From Conoideocrella luteorostrata (Eukaryota; Ascomycota; Sordariomycetes; Hypocreales; Clavicipitaceae), in the NCBI GenBank assembly GCA_032433595.1, contig JASWJB010000396.1:1-33755 (forward strand): 33,755 bases of DNA, given 5' to 3'. A program made the position numbers and the translations under genes. A model generated the notes under the pieces. The model had not been told where the DNA came from. It saw only the letters and a list, made by a program, of their open reading frames with translations, and did not search any database. Numbering within the stretch: the stretch's first letter is position 1; the number at the start of each line of letters is the position of its first letter. Shown in pieces: positions 11,738 through 23,254 of this stretch.

Positions 11738-14700
11738 AATGCCAGGTTGATTGCTGTTCTACCTTCTCATAGGTATCTAAGAATCGCTGCCTCATCAAAG
11801 GTTCAGGCCTTCGTCGCTGTTGCAGGGGATCGTCGTCAGCAGTCGGGAGATAAGGTAAATGCAGTCGCGAGGGGGGTTCCGCAGTTCCAGGTATTCTGAA
11901 ATAGTTGTTGAAAGGTACCACATTCGGGCAGCCAAATATTTGAGCGGATGTTCGGAGTAGTCGAAAGGAGAAGGCCCAACCCTCAGCTGGTTTCGTGGTA
12001 AAACGGCGGAGAGGTGTGATAGATACGAAGGCTGCCTCTAGACCTGACAAAGGGTGCCAGCCACAATATCTCTTGGAGCTGAAAGAGCCTTTGTACTCCG
12101 TATTCGGTTGGAAATTATATCAACAAACGCCTGGTGCCGCAGCGGAAAGCAAAATGCAAAAGCAATCAGGACTCACGTCGCCAATATTACGATCCGGATG
12201 GGGAAAATGAAAGAAGGGGATGTGGAAGGATAAAAAGGAGTGATAGGTGATGACGGCGCAGATCAGATGCAAGCTAGTAAGGGTAATCTAAGATCGGGCT
12301 GGCTGGCTTAACAAGCAGCAAGGGAGCCATACACACGTGCAGACAATACTCCGTATAGCACACGTACATAGAAGTGACAGCTCCCTTTTACCATAGCGGG
12401 ACAAGAGGAAGAGCAAGCTCTGGATGATATCTGTGCCAAGACGGCCGCCTTTTGAGAATAAATTGAAATTCCCGCTTAGTACGCCTGTGGTCCGTCGCTG
12501 GGCATCGGGTCAAAGCGGACAGCACCCTAACTACAGAGTAGATGGGGTGTGATGCTGACTAGGGCCCCGACGATTTCTGGAGCTGCCCCTCTTCCCGAAC
12601 TTGCCGGCGCACGCGACAGGAGCGATGGTCTTGAGGATGCACACGATAATAGTGGCGGCGGATTTTAAGGCACGCGGACAGCGGGCTGCAGTTTTTGTCG
12701 CCGGCCCAGGCAATATTGATGCTGGTTGTGAGTTGAGGGCTGGGCAAACAAATCCGAGCGCCAGCAATCCCAACAGTTCAAACGGCTCGTATGATTCTCT
12801 CAATGTTGGACTCGTTTGAAGAATGGCTCGTAGATATTCAGCCAGTCAGCCTACTAGTAAGCGAGAGGACAGTCGACCCTTCTTCCCGCTATTGCGGAGA
12901 CAGAATGGCAGGAACAATTGCAGGGAAGTCGGAGAGGTATGGCGGGACGGCCTGTAAGAAGTCACCGGTCTTTGTCTAGCGACTTCAGCAATCTGGGGGT
13001 CATGCAATCAGGGTTTGCTAGTACTCCGTACGCCGTGCGGACTAGTGGGGCCCATGAATGCACGCCAGCCAGAGAAGCCAAGCCCTTTCAAGCCCCCTTT
13101 GTTTCCGCCACAACGAAAGTCCGCCCCCTGCCTGTCCACTTCCGGGACTGCCGTGGCGATCCATTCTCTGAGACAACCTTAATGATGCACTCCATTCTCA
13201 GGAGAACTTGGAAGATTTACGCGTTCCTCTCTCGCCGCACAGTTACTAAAGTTGTTGTTCATGTTATTGATTAGACGCGTTCAACGCAGAGTGAACTTGG
13301 AAGATGATATGATGAGTGCTCCAACGGTACTGCTCAGACGGGGCACGCTTGGTTAAAGCGATTCCTTCGCGCGTCCTCGTACTCCTTCGCACAGCCAGTA
13401 GGCTCAAAGAGTAGGCTCAAGTAGTAGGCAGTACGGGGGCTTATGGGGAGCACAATTCCACTCTCAGCTCTGTAGGTTTCTAATCTCCAGAAAGACTATT
13501 ACTGATCCATCAGTCCAACATAAGCGCCACGCCCATTTTCAGACTTCGCACTCGGTGTCTTGAGAATACCCGACCCTCGGCGGCTTGAATTATGTTTAGT
13601 ACTACGTAGATATCGAGGCAATGTCACTCAAAAATCTTACTGGAGCATACGGAGTAGTCTATCACTAGATAATTCTCCAGCGGCGTCGGCAGCATACCGG
13701 AGGTATAGCATGCGGCGCTTCTCAGCCAGACTATATGCTGTCCTACAATAATTCTCGCTACTGCATACAGCCCGGTATTATGTCCCCAGTATCTAGTGAG
13801 ATTTTGTGCGTTCCTCGAATAGAAGTATCACTTGGTTGGAAGTTATTGCTGTTATGTTTTGTGGCATGCTGAGTGGTACCCACGTTTATTTTTCCGCTGG
13901 TCAAGCAATGACGTCTGCAGCATTTCAACCTCGGAGTCGCGACATTCCCCGACGCTGGAAAACATTGGTGATCTACTAGATGTCAACAATACACTGCATG
14001 CCTTTTTTTCATTGCCGATACGCTAGAAACACCCACGGGAACACCAATAACCCTAATGATTAGGTTCAGCCTTAAAGCCGCTGAGTCATGATTTCAGTCT
14101 CGCATCCGGAGCTGCTTGGAGAAAATGCCTCCTGCGTCGAAGGTTGTCGGAGTCGGGAAATTTGCAAATACCGACGTGGATCACCGACGATCGCTCCTTG
14201 CAGTCTCTTGTCAACGCCAAGGCCACGCATGAGTAAGTGGTTGTTGCTACGGAATCAGTCGTGGTTGTCTATTGGCGACAGGAATTTTTTTTTTTTTAAA
14301 CTCTTTTTTATTTTTTAAAACAAGAAATTACAATGGCTTCCGAGGTTAGACCAAGTTTATGGCAAGGGTTTTGGAGATGGCAAGTTTTGCGCCGGTATGC
14401 TCCCTTGCGCGTTGCACCGAAAAAATTCCCGGAGCGTCGGTCGTATGCTAAACCTGTTAACTTTGTGCACTACATTTATCTCATGGCTATGTGTTCGAGC
14501 TATTCGTTGACTTCGTAGAATTGGAAATGTGTCCATTGTTGTGGGCTCATGTAAAATTGGCAATCTACGGCAGTGCGGATAGCTCAATAGGCATTTCACC
14601 AATATGCCGTAGTCATTAACTATTTTCGACCGAGAGAGCATTCAGCATGTTCTTGGAGCATCATTCTGCAGCCTGGACTCTGCTCACTGCCGGATTCACA

Positions 14701-15404
14701 CCGCGCGACACGACGCTAGTCTATTACGCAGCAAGTCGTATAGTTAGTTGGTCAATGCTTTTCAGCAGGATACAGTCGGCACGTATCTTACGGAATTGCA
14801 CCTTGATGAATCCATAGATGACGACGGCGCAAGAAAATGAAATAAAGTCTTAATCCAGAATAGCCCGGGCAGAGTCACTAGCATACTCACGTGTCTCGTT
14901 GTTCAAGTACAAAGCAAAACATCTAAACAGTCATTCACATGATACCGGTCCGCTGAGTAATCTTGGTTTCGAATGTCATTCGCCAGACAGCGATCATATA
15001 TTACACAAGTTCAATAGATATGCAAGATGCTGCGCGTAGTTCTATATAAGTGGAAATAGCATCTCAATTTATGCCCTCCACACCAACTAAACAAGCTCAA
15101 TAGTTATAACCCGGGAGTAACTACTCCGTATTCGGTCGTGAATCTGGTAGATGCCAGGCCCACATTACACCACGGTTCGGTTCGTGAGCTCCACTCTCGT
15201 GCAGCTCCGACCTGAACCTCAACCGAAACTTCAATCTAGCTCCAGCTCCAGCGTCAACCCGCTCAAAGTCCGTCAACAATTCAAGTCGCGCTGTCCGGCC
15301 CTCCTAACCGAACTTCCAGCTCGACATCAACCATAGACTGCCAGCCATGCCGATATGTCCCGCCGGCTAACAACAACCCTCGGCACCACTCCGTCGCCAT
15401 CACG
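11738..15404. other. 3.7 kb gene-free divergent region
   Basis: This separates two divergently transcribed genes, so both promoters lie in it. I found no credible gene. It holds five exact TACGGAGTA/TACTCCGTA copies (12094-12102, 12347-12355, 13022-13030, 13648-13656, 15122-15130), a short direct repeat GTAGGCTCAA near 13399-13421, and a T-run followed by A/T-rich sequence at 14284-14332. Just after that run, 14333-14518 is an ATG-initiated 61-codon frame of unknown meaning (see findings). The stretch 15151-15404 is C-rich and is probably the leader of the LYR gene. Confidence 0.5.
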
Positions 15405-16621
15405 ATGCACCGGCTACCATTTATCCCGGCGAGGAACTCACGACACCGAGCCGCCGCACTCTCTCTATACCGGGCGCTTCTGCGCTCAGCGGACAAGATA
15501 GGCTTCCCAGAAGAACTGCGGTCGCTGTACCCAAGGAGCTCAATCAGGCATACTATTAAGAGGCGGTTTATGAACAATCGTCCGTATACGAGCCTTAGAT
15601 TGGTGTACGCTTCCATGGCGGCGGGCTACAAGGTACTTACTAATTGTCATACCGATTGGTCTCTTTTTGTTTCCTCTGAGGAGAAGCAGCATCATCTCAC
15701 ACCTCTACATTGCCCGGCTGACCCATCAAACAGTTTCTGTCTATGTTCGTCAAAGCACAAAGTCCAGCATCTCCCGAATATTCCCAACTCATTGCCCATC
15801 TTCGCCCTCGCCTCTCCTGTCCCTCCATACGAGTTAAATCACCTCCTCGAACAACGCCTATCACCCAAAAGCCTTTTCTTGTAAACATCTCCAAGGATGA
15901 TACACCACAATACGCCCCAACTTACAATCTCACCTCTAAAACCCGCACGCCCCGTCTCTGCGCCACCGCCGATGGTCAACCCTTCATTCGCCTGAAAAAG
16001 CCTCAGCCCGTAGCATTATCTAAAATGATCGGTAGAAAGGGCCGCCTTTTCCAGAAAAAGATAATGAAAGTAGTGGAAGTAGATGAGGAGTTGGCGACGG
16101 CCGCTGCTCTGGAAGATCAGTGGGACGATCTCATAGCCGCACAGATGAGGAGAGAAGGTATTTCAACTAAAGAGAATGATGCCATTGCCAGGGAAAGACC
16201 ATCCCCAAACTCGTTTAGTTGGAGTGTTCAGTTAACAAGACTCTGGTGGGAGTGGCAGATCGAGAGGTCCTGGCAAGATTGGGTGGCCAGGGGTGAGGCA
16301 TTGAATCGCTTCGTTGGGGAGCGGAAAGGTCTTGATAAGGAAGCTCGAACTGGGCTAGCAACATCACCTGGTGGGGGCTCTACAAACAGTAAGCGGCCAC
16401 TTTGGAACCATTCTGAGCCGCCGAATGTTGGTGTTCATCCCACTGCTCCGTTTCCCCTGTTGGCAGCCATTAAGGCACAGATAGGCAATAGTCAAGCTCC
16501 GTCTGGAAAAGTAATTGATCCCTTTTTAGAGGTAAGATGGAATGCGTTAGTGGAGGCCGAGAAGGGGAGGTTATTGAGATGGATTGCAAGAAATGCGGCA
16601 AATTTTAATGGGAGCAGCTGA
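15405..16621 (+). CDS. LYR-motif protein, fungal Cup1-like type
   Basis: Two exons, 15405-15632 and 15734-16621, joined across a 101-nt intron (GTACTT...AACAG, branch CTGAC), give 371 aa. LYR proteins bind acyl-carrier protein and act mostly in mitochondria on Fe-S cluster transfer and respiratory-complex assembly. The L-Y-R tripeptide is at residues 21-23 (AALSLYRALLR), followed by the family's conserved Phe/Arg pattern (IRHTIKRRFMNNR, about 48-60). The N-terminus has several Arg and no acidic residue in the first 28, compatible with mitochondrial import. The rest is a long extension not found in classical LYRM proteins: Pro-rich linker (about 100-170), then helical segments with many Trp (TRLWWEWQIERSWQDWVARG) and a final EVRWNALVEAEKGRLLRWIA. 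I recall this architecture from uncharacterised fungal proteins labelled Cup1-like. The partner complex cannot be told from sequence. Converges with the kinase gene. Confidence 0.8.
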
Positions 16622-16969
16622 TCCAAAGTCAGCGCCTGTGTATTATTGTACAAAAACTCACGCTGGTTTTTGGCGTTCGGGGCACAAATTAGCATGGGAC
16701 CTTTAAATAAAAGGAGCATGTGTCGATAGACAGCTTGAATTCTTTTTCCTCGGCAACAAATACATGCGAACGCTCTTTTCAACTCTGGCCGGCCCGCTAT
16801 GCAAACTATTTCATATATGAACATCAAAATGCAAAATATCAATCATCATGAGTATGTATCATGGCCGCAACCCCCCCTCCCCTCCTCCCCCCGCTGACGA
16901 GTACTTCTCTTGGTGTCGTAATCCTCCTCTTTCCAACTATCCTCCTGCACGGAGTTGCCGATTTCAATG
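16622..16969. other. convergent 3' spacer
   Basis: A 348-base spacer between the stops of the LYR gene (+) and the kinase gene (-). It holds a C-rich patch near 16872-16895 and no gene that I can support. Confidence 0.6.
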
Positions 16970-19442
16970 TCAACGTTTGTTATTCTTCAGACCTTGTCTC
17001 CTCTTGTCTTGCTTAGCAACATCCGCCCAGCTCTTCATCGGCTGCAACGATGGTGGAACAGGTCGCGCTGTTGCACCCGTATCCCCTCCATCAGTGAGGA
17101 CCTCTGATTTCAGCGTACGAGGGGAGGACAAGGCTGATGGAGATATGGACAGCATGGGGCTGTCTGGCGTAGATGGCCTTTCCCCAGCATCCACTGAAGC
17201 TAATGACGGGCGCTCTGTTGGTGAGAGAGGCCTGTCATGGACGTGGCCCCATGACGGTTTCGCTGCTCCATCTTTCGTTGTGGATGTATGCCGTGGTATT
17301 ACGGGACTCTCGGGAACGGGCGGAGTGGCCACACTCTCCAGGCTATGTCTCGAGAATACAGACGATGCCATACTGCTGTCTGTCATGCTCTGGTCGCGAT
17401 TTAAGATAGGTGTGTTGCTCCGGCTGGGTGTCACAGGTAGGGGGAGTTTGGAGCCACTTCCTCGAGATCGGAGAGCATAGCCTGATAGGTTGACGCCTCC
17501 GCCGATGCTGGGGGAACGCTGTCCTGATGAGGCTGATGACTGTTTTGCGGCTGATGACTGTGTCACTGCGGGACTGCTTTGGAGGGTGCGCATGTTGCCA
17601 GTGGGACGCTCTGGGACTTTTGCAACATTGGAGTAAGAGCGATGGTGTGTCTGTTGCTGTTGCTGTTGTGAAGACTTTGAAGATGCATTTAAATTGGTTG
17701 TATTCCCGGTGCTCGTAGCTCTAGGTGGCGTCGACTTTCGCTTCGTGATTAACCCAAGCCCAACGCCGCAAGGCGTTGAGGGCACTGCAGGAGAGGCAGC
17801 GTGTCTCCTCCCACCAGAAAGAACAGGTCGTGGGACCTCGTGGCTATGTGAGCCACGGGAACTCCGTGAGCTCCTCCGCCTGTCTGAATTCTCCATCTCC
17901 AGCCGCTGGCATCTCTCCTCGGCATTTTTAAGCAGAGTTTGAAGCCTTGATATGTCCTGCTCATGCTTTTGTCGCTGCTTCTCCAGTCTAATTTCATATG
18001 TTTTGTCCATGCCTTCCAGCTCCATTATTCTCTTCCGTTGAACTTCGTTCTCCTTTTGAAGAGCAATGAGGCCAGCGAATTTCCTGTCCCACTTATCCTC
18101 GACCCAGGATATGGGTCTCCTGCAGCAGTCAGCATGGTAGATTTGGTTGATGCCCCCGAGCATGGAAAGCTTTTCATCGATCTTGGCGGCGGTTAACCTG
18201 TGTCTGGGGTTCGTTGCGACCATGCGAGAAATGAGATGGGTGAGTGGTCGGGGTCGCACGGTTTCCTGGCCATCGTAGGTGAACATAAAGGGCGGCCGAA
18301 CCAAGGCGTGGGCGGTCAGCCTATCCAGGTGCACCTTGACTTTGTCCTCTCGGACTTGGAGCTGTTTCTCCCGTGATGACCTTGCCGGGTAGCTTAAAGC
18401 CTCGTCAAAGTCGGCCAGCCTTACGTCATACAGTACCGTTGCAATATTGAGGTAGACCAAGCCAAGCGAGTACATATCAGATAATTGCATGCTGGAGCCA
18501 TGGTCTCCGTACAGTTCTGGGGCTCGCCACCGTTCTGTCCCTGGTAAGCCATCCGTAGTGGTTTGTTCCTGACCACTGACGTCTCTAGAGATTCCAAAAT
18601 CAGCCAAGTAGACCCGGTCCGGGCGCAGAAGGATGTTGGAAGGCTTGATATCCAGATGTCGAACATTGTTTGCGTGACAATGAGCCATAGCTCGAGCTAC
18701 ACAGCCAATTATAGTTCGCAGAAAGTCAAAGGGGCATCTTTCGGATATGGCCCCTAAGGATTGATCCTTGGCAATAGGGTCGATCGCGCTCAGGTCCCGT
18801 AGGTCCAGTGCCGTTAGCCGCTCGACGATATCCTCGCGGTCTCCTTCATCCAGTCGCAAGCACTCGAGATCTTCCAGTAGCCTGCTCAGATTACAGACTG
18901 CAGCCGGCCATATCAAAAGACACAGCTCACCTGATTTCGGGGCATAAGTCGCAACCAGCTTGACAATGTGACGATGGTCCAGCTTATTCATGGTCAATCC
19001 TTCTTGGCGCAGGTCCTCAATGGAAAATCCTCGACGTCTCGGGATGCGCTTTCTGGCTAGACAAACTGACCCATGCATGACCTTGTCGACTTTTCCAAAG
19101 GCGCCTTGGTCGAGATCGTGAAGTTTCACAAGTCTGTTGTCGAACTTTTTGGCTTCGGGACCGTCGAAGAGAGGCTTGTTTCTGAGTTGCGCAAGGCGTT
19201 CTTGGTCAGTTCAGATTCAACCAATTCCCGCTCCAGAGAGTATGTTGAGGTCCATGGCAGAACACAGCTACTTTTACAGGTCACACTCACATGCCAGGCC
19301 ATTGAGCATCGCCATCCCAGGCAGCAATAGCTGCGCGGTCTTGCAATTCTAGTTGTGCTTCCCATTCCCGCGCATCGCCAAACTGATGTTGGCCATGACT
19401 TCTGTGGCCAACCGTCGTCCAGCCATGGTCGCGATCGCCCAT
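16970..19442 (-). CDS. serine/threonine protein kinase with coiled coil and disordered tail
   Basis: Exons 19442-19291 and 19181-16970 flank a 109-nt intron (GTGAGT...CTCAG, branch CTGAC); the product is 787 aa. ATG 19442 is the first after an in-frame TAG. The kinase domain spans about residues 65-395: nucleotide loop DQGAFGKV (first Gly replaced by Asp), Lys95 in CLARKRI, Glu111, catalytic loop HLDIKPSN with Asp228, DFG at 245-247, and RAPE ending at Glu273. All catalytic residues are present, so it should be active; the Leu in HLD instead of Arg suggests it may not need activation-loop phosphorylation. A roughly 50-residue acidic/hydrophobic insert precedes helix E. A coiled coil follows at about 418-483, then a Ser/Pro/Thr-rich tail with a six-Gln run and several SP/TP sites, ending in basic residues. 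It resembles a fungal-specific group of kinases whose substrates I do not know. No membrane segment. Confidence 0.88.
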
Positions 19443-22400
19443 ACTTCTTTGCCCGGCACTACCAATGCACAATTCCAGCCGGTCAAGTCGCGTCCGGTGG
19501 TTGACAGTAGTTGCGGGGGGCTATTGTCCTGACGGAAGGCTGTCTGTGGAGAGAGGAACATATTCGCCTTGCGGTGGTGGCGGAGGTGGACACTCCAAAA
19601 AAAGAGGAGCGCCAAGGCTGACTCCCACAGTTTCGAACGCTGGGGGTGTTCATGCCGTCGATATCCACGTGGTAGGTACACTGAGCTACCCTGGAGAATC
19701 GTTCGCTGACAATTTGTCCTAGTCGTGTTAGTGTACGGAGTAATTCCGTAGTAGCTATGTTGCTGGGGAGGACAAAGTGCGACACTGCCATATCAAAAGC
19801 TGCGAATGCAGCTTGAAGTTGAGAATGCAAAAACTGATCTTAATGCAGTTGGCCAAAAAAAAACCAAAAAAAAAAAACCATCCAATACTACCGTCGACGA
19901 GCAAAGGCACATTGCAGCGCCCCGAGGAATTGGTCGAGGCAGGCGGGTAACAGTCCGTCCACAGCCGATTGGTTAAAGTAGTCTAGCCTAAGGAGCAAGT
20001 AATTACTAGTAGTATTGCACTCCTTACTCCGTACTCCGGACTATGGAGTAGCCACGGAGTACTCAGCTCAGTTAGTCCCAAATACGGTATATATTGCAAC
20101 GCTACGCACCCTCGGCAGTCGGTACTCCGCGAGAAATGATTTGGAATTGAGTTAACGGCCAATACCAAGAGCGATGCGTCCGACCCCGCCAAGATCGAAG
20201 CCGATTGCAGGGCCGGCCAAGATCGCGCGCATATGGGTTGGCACTCTACACTCCTTTCGGTTGTGATGAAGTCTAGGCCCCACTAATTACCGACCGAACT
20301 CCCGCAAACACTCTGTGGGGATGCAGAACATGACCTTGAATCTCGGGTTAGCACCAATGGTATTGCAGCTTTGAAGCGACAAAGGCCTGGTCCCTTAAAC
20401 ATGTCTTACCCGAAGAAACGCGGTAGTCGCCGTATCAGTATCTTGGTGCGCGAAGATTGCGGTAAAATGCACATAATGTGCCTGAGCGAGTCGAGAGGCT
20501 GACTGTGGCGGAAGGCTAAGCACAGCTGCGGGACAAGGAGATGTAGTATCCGACAAGGTGAACATCAGCCCGCAATCTCATGATACGGCTCTCAGATCCT
20601 TAGAGCCAGCCCTAGTGCCTCGCACCTGTTTGGAGCGTGGAGTAGTTGCATAACTATTTGCATTGTACTATGGTGACTGTGATGACGGTTGTATTGTTGT
20701 GACGGGATGTGAGTCGAGCATTCAGGCACCAAGTATTGTGCTATAGTATGTACGCACGTAGTGCTTTACTATAGTAGTTGTACATTATTACAACGGGGAA
20801 GTCGTAAACTGTATTGTATCCGGCTGGACTACCCCGTAAATATGGGGCCGGTAAGAAAGGTGCTGGAATGAGTTCTATCCACTCAACCACGCAACTTGTG
20901 CTCTCGTGCTCCGTACGGAGTTCATACAATAAGATTAACAACAGGGGACCGGCGGAAGGCGGGAGATATAATCGACAGCTCAGAGATGCTAGTCAATTGG
21001 GGACTGAAGTCCAAACCTGAGTATGACGCATACGCCAACTACGCCTCTTTTGGACAAGTTGCGAAGGCTTGCGCACAGCTGCTTTCATGCACGCACAAGC
21101 AATTGAATGCACGGCGGCTGGCCAACTGGTGTGCAGGCACGGGCTTGCTTTTTTGACAAGACATAATCTGCAGCTAGCAACATAACGACCCATGCATTGA
21201 CTCGATTGAGCGATGGTGGCGGCAGAGCGAGACAGGGTGGCTTGCACGCCGTTGGGACTTCGAGACATCATCTTGACCACCTCATTGAACGGCTGTCATT
21301 GACTCACGTGAATCATATGCTCATGGCTTGATCGATTCAGGTTTGGTCAGGGACAGCCGCCAAGAACCTTAAGCACTCCGGTCTGTAGGTACAGCACACA
21401 GCCTGACATGTCGAGACGCACCAACTCAAGCACTGCGGGGCCCATGGTGGGTAATTCCGCAAGTTGCATGCCTCTGGCGGCGGGCACCTTCCCTGCGCTC
21501 TGTGCCCGGCACCAAGGTACTTGGGTACTCACGAGCTAAACGCCGAAGACCTGCTTCGTCATCTCCGAAAGCAACCTCATATTATTTACACCGTACTCCC
21601 GTCGTACTAGCATGGTGTACTCATTGTGCGTATTGCAGGCGACGCTATGCGTCTGCCTTCCCCGCAACGGCAAACGCCAGGAATTTTGGTCGGCCAAATG
21701 GCGCTCTCTACGCTATTGTCATCTCATGGCCTGGATCTTTCTAGCATAAGGCGACTAGTTACGTGGCACTATTCTGATCGAAGTCTCAAGAGGGTTGGTG
21801 ATGTTGGCTGTGGCGGCTGAATGCGCACTAACGGCGGACAGTTCATGACATAGGCTCAAGATTGAATAGAGAGCGCAATAGAACCAGCAGAGACCCCCCT
21901 GTCCTTGCCGCCAAGTTCCCTGTGCCACACGGCCACGACAATGAGCGGCAAGTAACGAGAATGCGGTGTCATGCCTCGTCGATCGCCTTTGACAAAGCCT
22001 GGTGTAATGATCGCGGGCTGCCAGGTCGGACAAGTCCAGAACCAGGGAACCCCAGGGAACCACGGGACCCTGCAAAATACGACGTTTATCAAAGTCTCGC
22101 TGTTGGGTTATCGGCCAACAATTCTGTTGCTGCTGACTCTGGCTCAGGTGCCGACAATTGTCGTTCGTTCGAAGGCAAGAACGAGGAGTCTAACGAAAAG
22201 CTTATGGCCGTCGACTCCGGCACGGACCCACCGGGCGACTCGTTCTGGTCCATACGAACAACTACTAGTACAGCACAGAATCTGTCAGTGGACGGGAAAT
22301 TCCTTCGGACTCTCGCCGCCAGCAAATTCGAGATACCTTGGCAAACGCCTCCATGGCTGGCGTAGTGGTGGCTTGAGGTGGGGTGGTTAATTATCACTCC

Positions 22401-23254
22401 CCCAATGGCCATCATGGTGGCCCGTCTCGCGGAGGATTAGCGTGCTTGCGTGCCTTCGGCAGGACTAGACGAGGATGTCTGGGACCCCCCGGTTCGACCA
22501 ATTGCCCAGTGCACCAGCTTGTCGGGACGTCTAGTTATCCATCCTTCCTTCTAGTGAATTGCTGTATGAGCCTTATCCCGTCTCATTCTTTAATGCCCTT
22601 CCTCGCTCTTTTGGCTTGCTCAATGTTAACAGAGTCCTCTCTGGCTTCAAACTATCGCATGCCTTTCTTTCTCTCTCACTCTACCACATCTCGACCGCTA
22701 CCGCTCTCCTTGACATCGTCATACCTGAACATCGACTGTTGATTTGACTTTCATTGCTGGCCATTCAGAGCTTACTTACTTAACCAGGGAGTTTGCGCTT
22801 CACCAGTTTGTCCGCCAGCACGGAAAAGTCCCACCCGGTCACTCCAAGCAAAGCTTTTACTTGCTCGGACGTCTCCACCACGTGCGCTCATAGCCAACAC
22901 TGCTAACCCGGTGCACTCGGTTTCGTTTCTCAATCATATTGGTTCAGTTTCTTCACTTCTCGCTGGGCCGGGCTGGGCCGGGCTGGCCCAAGTTTGGCTC
23001 ATACACTGATCCAGCTTGTGTACTCGATACTACTAGTGGTACTCCGTACAAATAGCCCTGTTGGCAATCCTTACAATCCCTGGTAAGGAGTACGCGGCAA
23101 GGGCGTTTGTTGTATATCTCTAACAAGCCGCCCACCAAGCTAGTACGTTACTGGCATATGCGCGACCCGTCAACATAACGCAACCTGGAATTTATAACAT
23201 CTGATCTCATCTCACTGTCACCATTCGCGGCTGCAGCCGGGAACTCATATACAT
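19443..23254. other. 3.8 kb gene-free divergent region between kinase and bZIP genes
   Basis: Both flanking genes are transcribed away from this region. No open frame here looks like a real protein; the longest, 21862-22365 (167 codons), overlaps others of similar quality. Contents: an A-run pair (about 19855-19878), TACGGAGTA at 19734-19742, a dense patch of TACTCCGTA and relatives at 20025-20060, TACTCCGTA at 23040-23048, and a GGGCTGGGCC tandem (about 22972-22992). TTTATAA at 23191-23197, 58 bases before the bZIP start, could be a TATA element. Long upstream regions are common for regulated fungal transcription-factor genes. Confidence 0.5.

Noticed and set aside
12531..12819. Overlapping short frames on both strands, one with a hydrophobic start
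   Set aside because: No family pattern, no splice context, and equally good frames on both strands; most likely chance.
21862..22365. A 167-codon frame in the kinase/bZIP divergent region
   Set aside because: Low-complexity, charged composition without domain pattern, and it is overlapped by similar frames in other phases on both strands.
22383..22742. A 119-codon plus-strand frame with hydrophobic stretches upstream of the bZIP gene
   Set aside because: Composition is that of pyrimidine-rich promoter DNA read as Ser/Leu/Pro, and there is no signal-peptide logic at the start.
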